Assembly: GCA_015522785.1 (NCBI GenBank) | Contig: WALP01000029.1 | Location: 1-64,000 of the forward strand | DNA length: 64,000 bases | Direction: 5' to 3' | Source: Candidatus Parvarchaeota archaeon | Lineage (GTDB): Archaea; Nanobdellota; Nanobdellia; CSSed11-243R1 | Part shown: piece by piece, positions 61,550 to 64,000 of the stretch | Numbering within the stretch: position 1 is the first letter of the stretch | How the letters are laid out: every line of letters starts with the position of its first letter | Made by a program: the position numbers and the translations under genes | The notes under the pieces: model-generated | What the model saw: only the letters and a program-made list of their open reading frames with translations | The model's database searches: none | What the model was told of the DNA's origin: nothing

Positions 61550-62414
61550 TTGAAGCATAACCAACACAATTGGTATAATCTCCTGAGATATCACCTGAGC
61601 AATAATATTTTAGAAGCTTTCCACTTTTAACATGTTTTTTTGCATAGGCAATAGCTGCAATTATTGGGGCAAATCCACAAATTGTGGCACCTGTTCTGTG
61701 GATATAATCTAAGAATTGTATCTCATGTAGCTTCAAAATTTCACTTATCGCCATTTTGTCCAATTCATAAACTTTTTTCCTTATTTCTAAGCTTGAACCA
61801 AAAAAAGGAAGGTAATTATAATGGTTACCATAATGAGTAAAATCTGAAGAAGCAATTACAAAAATTCTCCTTCCCAATACTTTTGCAGCTTTTTCTATAG
61901 AATCCACTAAGTCATTTGCTTCTTTAATAGTGTTATTTCCCCTAAAAACGATGGGTACAATTTTGAAAGTTTTAAATAAAAACTGTAGAAATGGGAGTTG
62001 AACTTCAACAGAATGTTCATGTATATGTGCAGATGTGTCCAATTTCGCAAAATGAGAAAGTGCCACAATACTTTTTGAAAAATCATTATCAACTTCAATT
62101 TCGCCTAAAGGCGTTTTCCATTTTCCACCAGGGAATACAGAAACAGAAGGGCCAACGCCGGAATGATTTGTCCCAATGATTACAAAAGTATCAATACCTT
62201 TTAATTCACCAATCTCTTTGTATACATAAGCTGCTGCTGGGCCAGAGTATGTGTAACCTGCATGAGGAACTACGGCTGCAAAATAATTTTCCAAGCTCTG
62301 ATTAGGCAACTCATGTGGCCCAAAACTAGATAGAAAACACCACTTAATCCTCTCCTTAAGTGCCTTTGGATTGGATTCATAAAATTGTCCTGCAACGAAA
62401 GATTCTCTTTCCAT
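61539..62414 (-). CDS. Memo-family protein (AmmeMemoRadiSam system protein B)
   Basis: The 291-residue product has AAVVPHAGYTYSGPAAAYVY, TFVIIGTNHSGVGPSVSV and SSDFTHYGNHYNYLPF, which carry the conserved His and Asp residues of the Memo fold, an extradiol-dioxygenase relative. It converges with the AMMECR1 gene with a small overlap. Its substrate is unknown. Confidence 0.93.
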   Translation of the reverse strand: MERESFVAGQFYESNPKALKERIKWCFLSSFGPHELPNQSLENYFAAVVPHAGYTYSGPAAAYVYKEIGELKGIDTFVIIGTNHSGVGPSVSVFPGGKWKTPLGEIEVDNDFSKSIVALSHFAKLDTSAHIHEHSVEVQLPFLQFLFKTFKIVPIVFRGNNTIKEANDLVDSIEKAAKVLGRRIFVIASSDFTHYGNHYNYLPFFGSSLEIRKKVYELDKMAISEILKLHEIQFLDYIHRTGATICGFAPIIAAIAYAKKHVKSGKLLKYYCSGDISGDYTNCVGYASIIF

Positions 62415-62455
62415 GCTAATTATAAAAGTGTTTGCTAATTAAAATCTTTGGAAAA

Positions 62456-64000
62456 TCAACCATAAAATGGAGAAATAATACCTGAAGGAAGCGCCATCCC
62501 ATAATTGCTGAATTCTTTAGTTATTGCTTTGGCATCCTCATCAGTAATAAATGAAAGGTAATATCTCGCATAAAGTTCAACACCTTTGTCCTCAGATCTT
62601 AGCGCCTCTTTTAAGTATCTCTCTGAGTTATCCATTTTACCAACACCCATATAAGCAATACCTAAATTTAATGCAATTCTATCATCATCAACATCTCGAT
62701 ACATCTTGCTAAGAGAATTAATTGCGTCAATGTAATTATCAGACTTTATGGCTGCAAGAGAGTTAAGATATCTCAAATCATCTTCAGAGAATTCATCTTT
62801 AAATGTAGTTATCAAACTATTAAACTCACCAATCTTACCTTTATTTAAAAGCAACTTAGCGAGCCTTACCCTTGCAGACTTACTGCCATTTGAGTTAGGT
62901 ATAATATCTTTAGACAACAACTCTGACGCCCCTTTAAAATCACCCATTAGATTATATGCGTCCACAAGTTTAAGTTTAAGATTCATCGCTTCCTCAGACG
63001 ATGCACCAACAAAATCAACCATTTTAGGAATATATTCTTTAATATCATGAAGAGTGCAATACTTGAGTAATTCCTCCCTAACTTCCGCTATCTCTTTTTC
63101 TATCAGCTTATGAGAAAGATTACCATTTAGTTCTCCCTCAAGTGTTCCCCAATTAAGTAGATGCTCTATCGATTTTTTGGCGTAATCACTTTCTTTATGT
63201 TCCTTAGATATATTCTTAAATGCAGTATATGCTCTTTTATGGAGAACCAATGAAGTATGCTTGCCAACATTATCTAGGATTGTATTCACAACAACGGAAG
63301 GTACATGACCTCCTTCACCAATCACACCAATATTATAGAGTTTATCAAGTATGACCGCAACTTTTTCTTCAACATCCACTGAGTAAGCAGTAGGACTAAG
63401 TAAATTCGCGATTACAGGCAATTTTACCTCCCCGCTAAAAGAGATATACTTCAGAACATTGTATTCATCAACTGAAAGATGGGATAATATCTCTATCATC
63501 CTATCTTTAGATTTTTCTCCAATTTTATTTTCAAGGGCAGATAAAAATTCTCTTGGTGAAACAGGATAGGCATCAACTACAGAATCTAAATCAATAGACT
63601 TCAATTTTTCTAATAACCCGGACTCACCCCCCAAACCAATCGATTTCAAAAAAACCTCCAAATTGGAGTCATTTTCAATAAACTTTTCAACATCTTCTTT
63701 AGAAATCCCTTCCAAACTCAAATAATTACTAAACCCATCTAATTTATTCCTTGAAGAAACAATAATTGGCCCATATTTATTTAGCAGATATCTAATAACC
63801 TCTTTGCTTTTATCATCAATCTTTTCGTAATCATCAACAATGATTGGTGTACCTCCAACTCTATTGTTGAGCTCTTGCACAAAAACATCCTTCCAATCAT
63901 CAGGGTGTTCATCAACAACACTTGAAAGAGAAATTGTATAAAATTCACCTTCTGTTGGAAATAATTCCTTAGTAAATTCCGCAAGATCATCCCTACCCTT
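62456..64000 (-). CDS. STAND-like ATPase with TPR repeats (truncated at the window edge)
   Basis: The frame is open through base 64000, so the start lies right of the window; GTG at 63880 is internal. At the visible N-terminal end, KGRDDLAEFTKELFP could follow a P-loop. Walker B-like GTPIIVDDYEKIDD and sensor-like GPIIVSSRNKL follow, then a winged-helix-like part (VDEYNVLKYISFSGEV) and TPR-like repeats (NSLSKMYRDVDDDRIALNLG, YMGVGKMDNSERYLKEAL). This is the layout of STAND signal-transduction ATPases. A regulatory or defence role is possible. Confidence 0.7.
   Translation of the reverse strand, partial: KGRDDLAEFTKELFPTEGEFYTISLSSVVDEHPDDWKDVFVQELNNRVGGTPIIVDDYEKIDDKSKEVIRYLLNKYGPIIVSSRNKLDGFSNYLSLEGISKEDVEKFIENDSNLEVFLKSIGLGGESGLLEKLKSIDLDSVVDAYPVSPREFLSALENKIGEKSKDRMIEILSHLSVDEYNVLKYISFSGEVKLPVIANLLSPTAYSVDVEEKVAVILDKLYNIGVIGEGGHVPSVVVNTILDNVGKHTSLVLHKRAYTAFKNISKEHKESDYAKKSIEHLLNWGTLEGELNGNLSHKLIEKEIAEVREELLKYCTLHDIKEYIPKMVDFVGASSEEAMNLKLKLVDAYNLMGDFKGASELLSKDIIPNSNGSKSARVRLAKLLLNKGKIGEFNSLITTFKDEFSEDDLRYLNSLAAIKSDNYIDAINSLSKMYRDVDDDRIALNLGIAYMGVGKMDNSERYLKEALRSEDKGVELYARYYLSFITDEDAKAITKEFSNYGMALPSGIISPFYG

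Overview
The window is archaeal chromosome. It encodes PCNA, both clamp-loader subunits, MCM, two RPA-type OB-fold proteins, topoisomerase VI A and B, TBP, TFS, Rpo11, thermosome, Nop5 and fibrillarin, aIF1A, aIF2-beta, Rio1 and a Dim2-like KH protein, Sec61-beta, eL41, and archaeal rRNA, tRNA and RNase P RNA. Genes are packed tightly. Many start codons lie about 25 bases below a TATA-like box, which suggests leaderless messages. The 16S tail (ATCACCTCCTTT) explains the scattered GGTGAT and GGAGG ribosome binding sites. The 16S and 23S genes are unlinked and no 5S was found. Unlinked rRNA genes, heavily split tRNA genes, short proteins and degenerate paralogues are compatible with a DPANN-type or other deep, reduced lineage, but I cannot fix the phylum by eye.

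Layout. 1-5.9 kb: a truncated surface protein, then replication, transcription and RNA-processing genes (PCNA, OB-fold protein, TFS, signal peptidase, Rpo11, Nop5, thioredoxin-like PDO, Nudix, fibrillarin). 6-10.2 kb: copper-domain-like lipoprotein, thermosome, and a small cluster of coiled-coil protein, 33-residue pilin-like peptide and degenerate secretion ATPase. 10.2-20.3 kb: clamp loader operon, IleRS, TBP, MCM, serine hydroxymethyltransferase. 20.3-31.2 kb: HATPase, unknown proteins, double ThyX, RPA-like protein, aIF2-beta, MFS transporter, aIF1A, LemA and HtpX, AN1 zinc finger. 31.2-38.6 kb: two-subunit 2-oxoacid ferredoxin oxidoreductase, Rio1, KH protein, topoisomerase VI, and tiny membrane proteins. 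38.6-52.8 kb: the stable-RNA region with tRNA-Ile, tRNA-Glu, eL41, tRNA-Leu, 16S, tRNA-Ala, 23S and RNase P RNA, interleaved with two glycosyltransferases, HD and HAD hydrolases and Sec61-beta. 52.8-64 kb: Tmk, an acyl-CoA synthetase subunit, an EF-Tu-like GTPase, XerA, a Cas4-like nuclease, a ThiI-like PP-loop protein, the AmmeMemoRadiSam trio and a truncated STAND-like TPR protein.

The most striking signal is in the RNA genes. Four tRNA genes carry nine insertions at anticodon-loop, D-loop and T-loop positions. Removing them leaves four complete cloverleaves. The 16S gene has a 46-base insertion in the universally conserved 790 loop, inside the 806R primer site. RNase P RNA has one or two similar insertions. 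The insertions share a three-part design: a pyrimidine arm, a complementary purine arm, then a second purine arm introduced by ACC or CC. Copies of the same design also lie in the 16S and 23S trailers and in the mcm-glyA spacer. One tRNA-Ile D-loop intron and one tRNA-Ala T-loop intron are clearly homologous, so the introns appear to have moved between sites. The rRNA cores also carry compensated changes at near-invariant positions: 16S 921/1396, and 23S 2452/2504, 2455/2496 and 2456/2495.
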